Assembly: GCA_001563335.1 (NCBI GenBank)
Contig: LRSL01000001.1
Coordinates: 1-62,761 of the forward strand
Reading direction: 5' to 3'
Length of the DNA: 62,761 nt
DNA from: Candidatus Thorarchaeota archaeon SMTZ1-45
Lineage (GTDB): Archaea; Asgardarchaeota; Thorarchaeia; Thorarchaeales; Thorarchaeaceae
Each line of letters begins with the position of its first letter. Positions within the stretch are counted from its first letter, which is position 1. Both the position numbers and the translations under genes were made by a program. Of the stretch, positions 16,004-24,464 are shown in pieces. The notes beneath the pieces were generated by a model, which saw only the letters and a list, made by a program, of their open reading frames with translations, did not search any database and was not told the origin of the DNA.

Positions 16004-17280
16004 TGACCGAAGAATCAGGTATGAAAGAAAACATTGTATGTCCCTTCTGTGGATGCCTTTGTGACGATATAGCTCTCAATATTGAAAGTAACAAAATTAC
16101 AGAAAATAAGAATGGTTGCTCAATCAGTCAAGCCAAATTTCTGAACCATCGTGATGATCGTCTGGAGATGGACGCCCCTCTAGAAGTGCTCGTCAAGAAA
16201 GCCGCTGAGATAATCATCAAATCCAAGCGCCTTTTAGTATATGGCTTAAGCTCAACAGAAAATGATGCTCACAGAGAAGCTTACAAGATTGCTGAGGAGG
16301 CTGGAGGTGTTGTTGATAATACCTCATCCGTCTGTCACGGGCCTACAATTCTGGGTGCACAGGAGTCTGGTGAACCAATTGCAGCTTTGGCTGAGGCGCG
16401 TCACAGGGCTGATTTCATTATCTATTGGGGGTCTAACCCACAGTTCGCTCATCCTCGACACATGAGTCGGTACACTAGGGCTGATGGTTTTTACATAAAG
16501 GATGGAAAGAAAGATCGTCAGATTTGGGTGGTCGATGTTAGAAAGACCATTAGTGCTGGAGTGGCTGATAAATTCATTAAGATTAATCCTGGTTGCGATT
16601 TGGAGGTTATCTCGGCACTCCGTGCTATTGCACGAGGTAAGATTCTCGAAGTGGATGAAGTAGGTGGACTTCCAATCAGTGAGCTCAGTGACATGATTGA
16701 GGCAATGAAGAATGCTAAGTATGGTGTCCTCTTTTTCGGTCTCGGTCTGACGCAGTCGAAAGGGCGTCACAGGAATATCGATGCGGCAATCAGGTTGATT
16801 CAAGACATGAACCACTTTACAAAGTGGAGCATGATGCCAATGAGAGGGCATTATAATGTCGCAGGCGCAAACAAGACATCGACATGGCAGACTGGTTATC
16901 CATATGCTGTAGACTATGCTCGTGGGTATCCAAGATATCAACCAGGTGAATACACAGCAGTTGACATGCTTGTGAGAGGCGAGGCTGATGCTGTCCTTAA
17001 CATTGCGGCTGATCCAGCTGCACACTTCCCAAAAGAAGCTGTGAAACACCTTGCTAGTATTCCAGTCATCAATATTGATCCCAAACGAAATATGACCTCC
17101 CTCCTTGCAAAGGTCAATATCCAGACTGCTATTGCTGGTATCGAGAGTGATGGTGCAGCCACAAGAATGGATGGTCTCCCATTATATCTGAAGAAAGTGG
17201 TTGATCCACCTGAGGGTGTTCTCCCTGACAGGGATGTCTTGAGAATGATTTACAATGAAGTAAGGAGGCTGAAGAAATGA
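16003..17280 (+). CDS. fwdB: Formylmethanofuran dehydrogenase subunit B (catalytic)
   Basis: A 425-residue molybdopterin oxidoreductase, FwdB/FmdB. The N-terminal iron-sulfur segment IVCPFCGCLCDDI (Cys13, 16, 20) with NGC39 ligates a [4Fe-4S] cluster. The metal-binding residue is Cys111 in VCHGPT, so this is the cysteine form, not the selenocysteine form. Later segments MPMRGHYNVAGANK and DPAAHFPKEA are typical cofactor-binding regions. It reduces CO2 to formate before FwdA condenses formate with the C1 carrier. The stop overlaps fwdA by four bases. Confidence 0.92.
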   Translation: MTEESGMKENIVCPFCGCLCDDIALNIESNKITENKNGCSISQAKFLNHRDDRLEMDAPLEVLVKKAAEIIIKSKRLLVYGLSSTENDAHREAYKIAEEAGGVVDNTSSVCHGPTILGAQESGEPIAALAEARHRADFIIYWGSNPQFAHPRHMSRYTRADGFYIKDGKKDRQIWVVDVRKTISAGVADKFIKINPGCDLEVISALRAIARGKILEVDEVGGLPISELSDMIEAMKNAKYGVLFFGLGLTQSKGRHRNIDAAIRLIQDMNHFTKWSMMPMRGHYNVAGANKTSTWQTGYPYAVDYARGYPRYQPGEYTAVDMLVRGEADAVLNIAADPAAHFPKEAVKHLASIPVINIDPKRNMTSLLAKVNIQTAIAGIESDGAATRMDGLPLYLKKVVDPPEGVLPDRDVLRMIYNEVRRLKK

Positions 17281-19019
17281 GTAAGCAAACGATTCTCACT
17301 AATGGTCGGGTCTATGACCCAATGAATGGCATAGATGGAGAGATTAAGGACATCTGTATCTCAGATGGTAAGATTGTTGAACGTGTGGAAGGTCCGGCTA
17401 AGAAAATCGACCTCAAGGGGCGTCTTGTAATGGCTGGAGGGGTTGATATGCACTCTCATATTGTTGGTAGTAAGGTTGGCGTTGGCAGAGCCATGTGTCC
17501 TGAAGACCATCGAAAGGATCCAGTGCCAAAGACAAAGAGCACACGTGCTGGTGTTGGTTATACAATGCCTAATTCATACGTTATTGGGTATCGGTATTCT
17601 GCCATGGGCTACACAACTGTAATTGAACCAGCTCTGCCAGCTCTTAAAGCGCTTGGTTCATGGGAGGAGATGGAGGATCTCCATAATCTCGATTCTGGAT
17701 TGCTTCCAATGTTTTGCAACAGCATGATAACATTTCACTATGTGAGAGAAGGAGACCTCAGTGGACTTGCAGCGTATATTGCTTGGGTCCTTCAAAAAGT
17801 TGGTGGTCTTGGTGTCAAGGTTGTAAACCCAGGGGGTACCTATGCATGGGCGCATGGCGTTGACCTTCGAGACCCTGATGGTGAAGTTCCTGGTTGGGGT
17901 ATCACACCTCGCGATATTACAAGAAGTTTATGTCAAGCAGTCGAATCACTAGGGCTTCCTCACATGATGCATTATCACCCAAACAATCTAGGGCGAGTCG
18001 GTAATATCGAAACAACAATTAAGCAGCTCGACTCGGTTCGTGATATCAAAGGATTTAGAGGCCGCAAACACGTTATGCATTTAACACACATGTCGTTTGA
18101 AACGCTTGCTAATGTAGAAGGCGCTGGCACTGAATGGAAAGATATAGCGTCTGGCGGTCTTGAGTTTGCTAAGTACTTCAATAAAAACAAGCACTTCACT
18201 GCTGATCTTGGACAAATTACGTTTGGACCTGCTACGACAATGACTGGAGATGGACCATTTGAGTTCTATCTCTACCAACTCACAGGCGGGAAGTGGACTA
18301 ACATTGCAGTCGATGTTGAACTCCCTGGAGGCGCTGGAATTGTTCCCTATACTTATTCACCAAAGGCCGCTGGTAACTCTGTTCAATGGACAATCCCCCT
18401 TGAGTTTGCTCTGAATGTTGATGATGTGTGGCGCTGTATCATGAGCACAGATCATCCCAATGCTGGGCCATTCACAAAGTACCCTCTTGTAATATCTTGG
18501 TTAATGAGTAAGAAACAACGCGAAATATGGATGGAAGACATGCATAAATTCGCACATGAAAGATCGACTTTACCAACCATTGATAGAGAGTGGAATCTGT
18601 ATGAGATTGCCATCTCTACAAGAGCTGCTCCTGCAAAGATTCTAGGTATTGATTCAACGAAAGGGCATCTTGGTGTAGGAGCAGATGCAGATATTGCTGT
18701 TTATGATGCTGACCCTACAAAAGTTGACTTTGCGAAGGACCCTGAACGTATCATCAAAACCTTCTCAACTTCCTACCTTACTTTCCTACGTGGCCAACAA
18801 GTGTCCAAGAAAGGGGTGGTAAAAGGCACAGAGGAACGAAAAGTATGGTCTCTTCATCCAGAACTGAACGAGTCTCTATGGGAACGAATTAACAAGGAGC
18901 TTGAAGGTCTGATGAATGACTGGTACTCGCATTCCTTCCATAACTATCCTGTTCCTGAGAGATATCGTTCACACTTAGAACAGAAGATTCCTGTTGATTC
19001 AACATCTATACCTGCTTAA
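17277..19019 (+). CDS. fwdA: Formylmethanofuran dehydrogenase subunit A (amidohydrolase)
   Basis: A 580-residue metallo-amidohydrolase. It begins with the small beta domain ILTNGRVYDPMNG, then the metal motif GVDMHSHIVG (His-x-His), an expected carboxylated-Lys segment GVKVVNPGGTYAWAHG, further histidines in MHYHPNNLGRVGN and HLTHMSFE, and a late Asp in STDHPNAGPF. FwdA condenses formate with methanofuran (or reverses this) at a binuclear metal site. The start is four bases inside fwdB. No fwdC, fwdF or fwdG follows; the next gene is a methyltransferase. Confidence 0.92.
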   Translation: MSKQTILTNGRVYDPMNGIDGEIKDICISDGKIVERVEGPAKKIDLKGRLVMAGGVDMHSHIVGSKVGVGRAMCPEDHRKDPVPKTKSTRAGVGYTMPNSYVIGYRYSAMGYTTVIEPALPALKALGSWEEMEDLHNLDSGLLPMFCNSMITFHYVREGDLSGLAAYIAWVLQKVGGLGVKVVNPGGTYAWAHGVDLRDPDGEVPGWGITPRDITRSLCQAVESLGLPHMMHYHPNNLGRVGNIETTIKQLDSVRDIKGFRGRKHVMHLTHMSFETLANVEGAGTEWKDIASGGLEFAKYFNKNKHFTADLGQITFGPATTMTGDGPFEFYLYQLTGGKWTNIAVDVELPGGAGIVPYTYSPKAAGNSVQWTIPLEFALNVDDVWRCIMSTDHPNAGPFTKYPLVISWLMSKKQREIWMEDMHKFAHERSTLPTIDREWNLYEIAISTRAAPAKILGIDSTKGHLGVGADADIAVYDADPTKVDFAKDPERIIKTFSTSYLTFLRGQQVSKKGVVKGTEERKVWSLHPELNESLWERINKELEGLMNDWYSHSFHNYPVPERYRSHLEQKIPVDSTSIPA

Positions 19020-19034
19020 GTGGCTGGTGGCAGC

Positions 19035-19811
19035 ATGTCTGCTAAGAATCCACTCGAGGACCTCGAGTCTGGATATGAAGGGGTTGGTGAATTCTATGAT
19101 TTGTTCGCAGACAACTCAGATATTCCGTTTTTCCTTGAATATGCTAAAAAGACCGGTTCCCCTATTCTTGATTTAGCAGCAGGTACTGGTAGAGTCACCT
19201 TTGCACTTGCAGAGGAAGGTTTTGAGGTAGTAGCACTGGAACGATCAAAATCGATGCTTTCAGTTGCAAGAAGAAGATTAGAACACTCATCACCTGATAT
19301 ATCCTCTAGGGTTCAAATAATTGAGGGATCTATGAAGGACTTCTCATTGGACCAGAAGTTCTCCCTCATCATCATTCCCAACTCCTTTGGACATTTACTT
19401 ACAAGTGAAGACCAACTCTCAGCACTTCAATGTATCAAGAACCATCTTTTAGATGATGGTATTTTCATCCTTGACCTTTATCCAGGGGCTCATCAATATG
19501 AACAAGCCACATTTGAAGACCCTCCTGCAAGGCTCTCCGATGGTCGCATAGTGAAAAGGTCTGGAGAAATAAAATCCGATTTTACAAGACAGATCATGCG
19601 GGTAGAGCTCCATTATACAATTCAGGATGTAAATGGGAATGTTATTAATACGATTAATGTGGTTTCAGGAGCTGCTCTTATCTTCAATCGAGAGGCAGAC
19701 CTTCTTGTTCGAATGTCCGGCTTGAATAATGAGAATGAATTTGGTGATTTTCAAAAGAATCCTTTCACTCTGGATTCAGGTCGCAGAATATTCATTTTGA
19801 GAAAACGGTGA
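19035..19811 (+). CDS. SAM-dependent class I methyltransferase
   Basis: A 258-residue Rossmann methyltransferase. Motif I ILDLAAGTGRVTFALAEEG, the acidic ribose-binding LERSKSML, and motif II region FSLIIIPNSFGHLL are clear. The C-terminal beta-rich part (residues 160-255) resembles small-molecule methyltransferases of the Methyltransf_25 group with a lipocalin-like extension. ATG 19035 follows GGTGG closely, 15 bases after the fwdA stop; a GTG at 19020 is the alternative. It belongs to the fwd transcription unit by spacing, but no C1-cofactor role is established. Substrate unknown. Confidence 0.82.
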   Translation: MSAKNPLEDLESGYEGVGEFYDLFADNSDIPFFLEYAKKTGSPILDLAAGTGRVTFALAEEGFEVVALERSKSMLSVARRRLEHSSPDISSRVQIIEGSMKDFSLDQKFSLIIIPNSFGHLLTSEDQLSALQCIKNHLLDDGIFILDLYPGAHQYEQATFEDPPARLSDGRIVKRSGEIKSDFTRQIMRVELHYTIQDVNGNVINTINVVSGAALIFNREADLLVRMSGLNNENEFGDFQKNPFTLDSGRRIFILRKR

Positions 19812-19814
19812 TTG

Positions 19815-19842
19815 AGAGAGGCTGAATAAATAGCCCCTCTCT
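19815..19842. terminator. Imperfect hairpin between convergent genes
   Basis: AGAGAGGCT at 19815-19823 pairs with AGCCCCTCTCT at 19832-19842 with a two-base CC bulge and an A/T loop, right after the methyltransferase stop and before the end of the convergent bactofilin-like gene. It may mark 3' ends on both strands. Confidence 0.4.
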
Positions 19843-19876
19843 ATGAAAACACATAGGTGAAAGTTTTTGCAGATTA

Positions 19877-21118
19877 TCAACTCACTTGCTCAGGGGGTGG
19901 TAGCTGATCAACTTTTCTTGGTTCCTCTCTGAATGTTACACCATCTTCTGCTTCGAGGCTCTCTGTGTAGAGAACTTCTCCTTCTACATATGCATCTCTC
20001 TCAATATAGATGGTCTTTCCATAGATACTTCCGACACGTGCTCGCTCCTCAATTCTGATGTCTGAACCATAGAGAGAGTCTGTTCTTGCACGTTCGCGGA
20101 TGAGGATTTCATTTGATTCAACGAAACCTCGGACTTCCGCTCTTTTCCCAATTCTGAAACCATCAGTGGCTTTAATGTATTCTGCACGTATCTCTCCACC
20201 AACGATAATCCGAAAAGTATCAATACGTCCTTCTGCTCGTACTGTGCCGCCTACCTTTATTTTTCCATCACTCTTCAGATTTCCGCCTATTGCAGCAGTC
20301 CCACCAACATCGAGTCCTTCAGAAACCTCCAAGTCACCTTCTGTCTTTACAGTTCCACCAACCTCAATCAATCTGCCCGTTGCATTTCCATTAATTTTCA
20401 CAGTCCCACCAACATTAATCTCACCGAATGTGAAATCACCATCAGCCTTGAACGTTCCACCAATGTCAACAGTGCTGATTTTGGATCCTGGACCAACTTT
20501 TGCGGCACCGCCAACATCAAGGTCTTCAATCTCAATCGCTTCTTCTGCCTTGAAACTTCCTCCAACTGAAACCTTTTTGATTACACCTCGGACTGTTTTT
20601 CCTGAGCCCCCTGCATCAAATTCTTCAGCTTGGATTTTTCCATAGATTCCTACTGATCCACCGCCTGAGATTCTGTCAACATCAACATTACCTTCTATTT
20701 TGACAGAGGCTCCTCCAGTGAGTCTTTGCGCTTTCGCATCGCCTGTGACTTTGATTGATGCACCTGCCTTTGCAGCAACACATTCAAGATTTCCGTCAAC
20801 TCTCAAAGCTGCTCCTACTTCAATATCGCGTGCCTTTGCATCACCATATATGGTAAGACTACCTCTTGGAACACTTGCTGCCTTCTCAACTGTAAGGTTT
20901 CCATGTACAGTGATCTGGTCTCTGCTCTTTGATTCAAGCCGGCCACATTGGAGTGCGCCTTCAATATTAATTTCATCAGCAATTGACAGAGTACCAGTAA
21001 TCAAAATTGTATCTCCCTCGGAAGGTCTGAGAGTCCTGCAGTTACGAATCTCGACATCACCATCGACCTTTCCAAGTTCAACCGTGTCTTCATTTTTGAA
21101 TGATAATCTTTCAGCCAT
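19877..21118 (-). CDS. Bactofilin-like polymer-forming beta-helix protein
   Basis: A 413-residue protein built almost entirely of short glycine-punctuated turns of about 17-18 residues, e.g. INVGGTVKINGNATGRLIEV then VGGTVKTEGDLEVSEGLDV, typical of a right-handed beta-solenoid of the bactofilin/polymer-forming (DUF583) type. At least 15 turns are visible, far longer than bacterial bactofilins, which usually have one domain of about 110 residues. It ends in a Pro/Glu tail (LPPPEQVS). No signal peptide or TM helix, so a cytoplasmic scaffold or filament is plausible. ATG 21118 follows AAGGTGAAGG, with a clear TATA box at 21164-21174. Confidence 0.75.
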   Translation of the reverse strand: MAERLSFKNEDTVELGKVDGDVEIRNCRTLRPSEGDTILITGTLSIADEINIEGALQCGRLESKSRDQITVHGNLTVEKAASVPRGSLTIYGDAKARDIEVGAALRVDGNLECVAAKAGASIKVTGDAKAQRLTGGASVKIEGNVDVDRISGGGSVGIYGKIQAEEFDAGGSGKTVRGVIKKVSVGGSFKAEEAIEIEDLDVGGAAKVGPGSKISTVDIGGTFKADGDFTFGEINVGGTVKINGNATGRLIEVGGTVKTEGDLEVSEGLDVGGTAAIGGNLKSDGKIKVGGTVRAEGRIDTFRIIVGGEIRAEYIKATDGFRIGKRAEVRGFVESNEILIRERARTDSLYGSDIRIEERARVGSIYGKTIYIERDAYVEGEVLYTESLEAEDGVTFREEPRKVDQLPPPEQVS

Positions 21119-21163
21119 CTTGGCCTTCACCTTGTATATTTCTAATTAAATCCGCTCATTTTT

Positions 21164-21174
21164 AGTATATAAAG
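21164..21174 (-). promoter_or_regulatory. Archaeal TATA box for the bactofilin-like gene
   Basis: On the minus strand the sequence reads CTTTATATACT. Placing transcription about 26 bases downstream of its centre predicts a start near 21143 and a leader of about 25 bases that contains the GGTGAAGG site. Confidence 0.6.
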
Positions 21175-21233
21175 CACGGCCACAAATTAGGGTCACAATT
21201 TGTGACTATCTTTAGTACCTCCTTTCAGAGTAC

Positions 21234-21560
21234 TCACATCCCAATGATCGGCTCAGGGATTGGTATTCCAACAAGCCCAGCTAGACGCTTGTATAGCTCC
21301 AAGTATTGATGTCCTCTAACAGTCACTTTGAAAACTGTCATACCATCGTCGTCTTCTTCCTCGAGTAAGCCTCTTTCCAATAATTCAGTAATTGACTCCT
21401 TGGCTCTATCGACAGGCATGTTTGTAGACCGAGCTGCCCGAGTCAGAGGACAAAATCCCCAGATGTAAATAACTCGAAGCAACTCTGCGTAGATGTCATA
21501 TCGAGTCCGCTTCTGAAGTTCTCTCTTTTTTCGTTTCTTCTTCATCGGTTCTTCTGACAT
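21234..21560 (-). CDS. Small winged-helix DNA-binding protein
   Basis: A 108-residue protein. After a basic N-terminus (KKKRKKRELQKR) it has helices ELLRVIYIWGFCPLTRAARS, a recognition-helix segment VDRAKESITELLERGLL and a wing with DDDGMTVFKVTVRGHQYLELYKRL, matching the archaeal HTH_45/Sso10a-like winged-helix pattern with a short C-terminal helix. It likely binds DNA as a dimer. ATG 21560 with GGAGG eight bases before is preferred; the frame is open to 21671 without a ribosome site. It is divergent from the longin-roadblock gene and could regulate it. Confidence 0.75.
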   Translation of the reverse strand: MSEEPMKKKRKKRELQKRTRYDIYAELLRVIYIWGFCPLTRAARSTNMPVDRAKESITELLERGLLEEEDDDGMTVFKVTVRGHQYLELYKRLAGLVGIPIPEPIIGM

Positions 21561-21694
21561 CACCTTGTCCTCCACCAGACCTGAGCGAATAAAGATAAGA
21601 ATGTACTGACCCCGGCTGATTCTCGTAATCTCATTAGAACCAATAACCCTTATGACTTGGTAAACATGCATTGAGCTATTGAGTCGGAGCCACT

Positions 21695-22432
21695 ATGATT
21701 CGTTGCATATACATTATCAAAAGGGATGGTGACCCTCTTCATGGACGTTCATTTGAAGATGATACATGCCTGAATCTTGACGCCTTGCCATCGTATGTTC
21801 GCAACGCTGTGGTAATGATGCAGTCCAGTTCAAGCACTTCTTCTGATAGAGTTTATACTCTCGAGTTTGATGGTTCACTCTGGGCATATTCCTTCTTTCA
21901 CTCCTTTGCATTGATATCGTTAGCATCAAAGGACCAGTCCATGTCCCAATTGAAGAACATAATGTCATCTCTTGGAAGAGCAATCGCACATCAATTTGGA
22001 GACCTAGTAGAATCATGGAGTGGCACCATGAGTGATATTGTTGATGTAAACTCTCTTATTGACAACTATGTGGCGCTTGATCTTGACCGTCCATCGAAAA
22101 AGGTCTTGAAGGTGATTGATGGACTTGTCAGTAAGGCTCTAAAACAACCGGAGATTGCTTTTGTTGGCATATTCGACTCGGAGGGTGATATGATAAGTGG
22201 TACTGTACCAGATCTTTATCTTTTCAGGATCCAAGTAGAAATCTCACAGGGTGTGATTAAGCCGGTTATGGACATTGTTCCGTCTACAATTAAAGCTGGA
22301 GATCATACTCTACAGATGTTTAATGTCAACTCTCTCACCGTTGTAGTTGCATCTCAACCTGGTGAGAGTAATCTACATGCTATTAGTACCGTCGGTGAGA
22401 TCGCACACGCGCTAAATGAGAAGCTGTCGTAG
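21695..22432 (+). CDS. Longin-like plus roadblock/LC7 domain protein
   Basis: A 245-residue protein with two regulatory small-GTPase-type folds. Residues 1-110 look like a longin domain: IRCIYIIKRDGDPLHGRSF, a central strand pair SLWAYSFFHSFALISLA, and helix MSQLKNIMSSLGRAIA. After a helical linker, residues about 140-245 match a roadblock/LC7 domain: FVGIFDSEGDMISGTVPDL, long strand VEISQGV, then MFNVNSLTVVVAS and the terminal helix. Both folds are enriched in Asgard genomes, where they are proposed GTPase partners. The joining of the two in one chain is notable. No GTPase gene lies in the window. Confidence 0.65.
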   Translation: MIRCIYIIKRDGDPLHGRSFEDDTCLNLDALPSYVRNAVVMMQSSSSTSSDRVYTLEFDGSLWAYSFFHSFALISLASKDQSMSQLKNIMSSLGRAIAHQFGDLVESWSGTMSDIVDVNSLIDNYVALDLDRPSKKVLKVIDGLVSKALKQPEIAFVGIFDSEGDMISGTVPDLYLFRIQVEISQGVIKPVMDIVPSTIKAGDHTLQMFNVNSLTVVVASQPGESNLHAISTVGEIAHALNEKLS

Positions 22433-22479
22433 CAGTTTTATTTGGGTCTTATGTATTCATCAAATGGGTGTGATTGTTT

Positions 22480-23163
22480 TTGGTTAGTCCTGAAAGAGCA
22501 ATCTTTGACGCTGAAGAATTGATAAACCAGGCAATTTGGAGGGGCACCTACGATCAAGACTTCAAGAGTGAGCTTACTCTATGTTCTGAGGCAAAAATCA
22601 TTCTAGAAGGGCTTTCGAATCTTGACCCTATTTTAGAGAAGCATAGACGGCGGGCTCTATCTCAATGTCTTTTGAGAATTGATCATGCCTATGTTGGATT
22701 GGGAGATCATGAATGGACCATAGACCGAGCCACCGAAGCTCTAACACTTGCAGAAACCTCTGGAAGTGCAGTACAGATTGCTAGAGCCCTATTATCCTTG
22801 GGAAATGGCTTCCTACACGCTGGAGATATTGTCAACGCTGAACGTCAATGGGTGAGGCTCCTTTTACTTGCTGAGGAATACACCAAAGATAGAGAGATGC
22901 AAAATGTTGTCGGCTTGACCTTAATTGTTAGAGGTCATGTATTGAATGGAAAAGGCCTCTATGATCAGGCAGCACGTGTCTTAGAGGATGCCTACGCAAC
23001 ATTGGTGGATGTTGGTGATTATTTTGGATGTGCATCAGCATGTGATCTTTTATCTGAGGTGTATTTGAAATTAGATGCACCTGATAAGGCTGAAACTTAC
23101 AAATCAAAGGCTGAAGAGTGTAAAACTAGAATAAGAAACCAACCAAATCCATATGACCCATAG
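22480..23163 (+). CDS. TPR-like helical repeat protein
   Basis: A 227-residue all-helical protein with TPR-type pairs: HAYVGLGDHEWTIDRATEAL, ARALLSLGNGFLHAGDIVNA, VRGHVLNGKGLYDQAARVL and LLSEVYLKLDAPDKAETYKS, each with the small-large-small spacing of tetratricopeptide units. TTG 22480 lies eight to nine bases from GGGTGTG; TTG 22474 would add two residues. It follows the longin-roadblock gene by 47 bases and is probably cotranscribed, so it may scaffold that protein. No enzymatic motif is present. Confidence 0.7.
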   Translation: MVSPERAIFDAEELINQAIWRGTYDQDFKSELTLCSEAKIILEGLSNLDPILEKHRRRALSQCLLRIDHAYVGLGDHEWTIDRATEALTLAETSGSAVQIARALLSLGNGFLHAGDIVNAERQWVRLLLLAEEYTKDREMQNVVGLTLIVRGHVLNGKGLYDQAARVLEDAYATLVDVGDYFGCASACDLLSEVYLKLDAPDKAETYKSKAEECKTRIRNQPNPYDP

Positions 23164-23219
23164 TACGACGAAAGACACAAGTATCACACGTGGGTGTTCG
23201 ACAAGATTGAGGTCTTCAT

Positions 23220-23831
23220 ATGCTTATTGTTGGTATTTGTGGTTCTCCCAAAAATGAACGGTCAAACACACGTTTTCTGCTTGAAAAAGCACTTGAAGCT
23301 GTTTCTGATAGTCAAACGATCTTGCTAAACATCATTGACTTCAACATTCTCCACTGCACTGGTTGTGACTCCTGTGTTCGAAAGAAGCCATGTCCTCAGA
23401 GCGAGAAGGATGACATGCGTACGATTGAGAAGAAACTCATTGATGCGGATGCAATCATAATTGCTGCTCCTTCATACTTCACATCAGTGCCAGGAGTTCT
23501 CAAGGACTTCATCGATAGGTCTCGAGCCATGAAAATGAACGACCATCTACTGAAAGACAAGGTCTTTGGTGCAATCACCTATGCTGGACTCAGATATGGG
23601 GGACAGGAACATGTGATTGATGTTTTGAATCGTTATGCGTTAGGTCAGGGAATGATTGTAGTTGGGAGTGTTGGAAGTCCGGTGAAACATGGTACATTTG
23701 GCTCAGGAAGTCTTCAAACAGATGATGGATCCTGGAGATCTGCAAAGGATGATGACTTAGCAGTGAAAGGCAGTGTGCTCCTTGGACAGAGAGTAGCGGA
23801 GATTGCCACACGTCTACGAAACTCAGGTTGA
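23220..23831 (+). CDS. NAD(P)H-dependent FMN reductase / iron-sulfur flavoprotein-like
   Basis: A 203-residue flavodoxin-fold protein. It opens MLIVGICGSPKNERSNT, the FMN phosphate loop, and holds CTGCDSCVRKKPC (four Cys) after the second strand, as in archaeal iron-sulfur flavoproteins and related reductases. APSYFTSVPGVLKDFIDR is the family's conserved dimer/FMN segment. It may reduce quinones, metals or cobalamin. It abuts the corrinoid adenosyltransferase gene directly (stop 23831, start 23832), which raises the possibility that it supplies cob(I)alamin; that is inference. ATG 23220 is seven bases after GAGG. Confidence 0.85.
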   Translation: MLIVGICGSPKNERSNTRFLLEKALEAVSDSQTILLNIIDFNILHCTGCDSCVRKKPCPQSEKDDMRTIEKKLIDADAIIIAAPSYFTSVPGVLKDFIDRSRAMKMNDHLLKDKVFGAITYAGLRYGGQEHVIDVLNRYALGQGMIVVGSVGSPVKHGTFGSGSLQTDDGSWRSAKDDDLAVKGSVLLGQRVAEIATRLRNSG

Positions 23832-24389
23832 ATGAATATGATCACAAGGCTTGTTCAGATATACACTGGAAATGGAAAGGGAAAGACTACGTGCGCACTT
23901 GGTTCAGGACTTAGGGCAGCAGGACATGGACTTGAGGTCCTCATGATTTCCTTCATGAAGGCTAAAATTGCAGTAAGAGATGGAACTGAGGATATCAATT
24001 ATGGCGAATTCAGGAGTACTGAGCTGATACCAAATTTCACAATCATACCCGTTGGTAGAGAAACCTTCGTTGACAAAGACAATCCTGACCCTATTGATAT
24101 TGAGATGGCACAAGATGGACTTCGTCTTGCAAAAGAAGCAATTCAAAATAAGAAATATGATATCTTGATTCTTGATGAGATCAATGTCGCTGTCGAATGG
24201 AATCTCATCTCCCTTCATGATCAATTGGAACTCATTAGCAAGAAACCTAAAGAAATGGAACTAATAATGACCGGGCGTTATGCTCGACAAGAGGTCTTGG
24301 ATGCCGCAGATCTTGTGACTGAAATGAAAGAAGTGAAGCACTATTACAAAGACAATAAGGTTCAGGCTCGAAAAGGATTTGAGTATTAA
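23832..24389 (+). CDS. cobO: Corrinoid adenosyltransferase (CobA/CobO/BtuR family)
   Basis: A 185-residue P-loop ATP:corrinoid adenosyltransferase. The nucleotide loop TGNGKGKTTCALGSGLRAAG is at residues 12-30, followed by MISFMKA, DILILDEINVAV (Walker B-like) and LIMTGRYARQEVLDAADLVTEM, all CobA/BtuR signatures. It makes adenosylcobalamin, the cofactor of the mutases at 24465 and 60633. It lies between a flavoprotein that could provide reductant and a mutase large subunit. ATG 23832 or 23838 are both possible starts. Confidence 0.92.
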   Translation: MNMITRLVQIYTGNGKGKTTCALGSGLRAAGHGLEVLMISFMKAKIAVRDGTEDINYGEFRSTELIPNFTIIPVGRETFVDKDNPDPIDIEMAQDGLRLAKEAIQNKKYDILILDEINVAVEWNLISLHDQLELISKKPKEMELIMTGRYARQEVLDAADLVTEMKEVKHYYKDNKVQARKGFEY

Positions 24390-24464
24390 TCGCCATCATG
24401 AATCGAACAGTTAATATTCTGAACTTTTTTGGGACACTTGTTATATGATATGGAGAAGTTCCTG

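Noticed and set aside
16324..17049. 241-residue ORF antisense to fwdB
   Set aside because: The plus-strand frame is a clear FwdB with catalytic motifs; the antisense frame is a codon-bias shadow rich in Cys/Ser/Trp.
20100..20645. 181-residue ORF antisense to the bactofilin-like gene
   Set aside because: Its Pro/Ser repeats are the reverse of the VGGT solenoid repeats.
19877..21118. CRISPR-like array of repeats
   Set aside because: The periodic DNA similarity comes from coding solenoid repeats in frame; no identical direct repeats with unique spacers.
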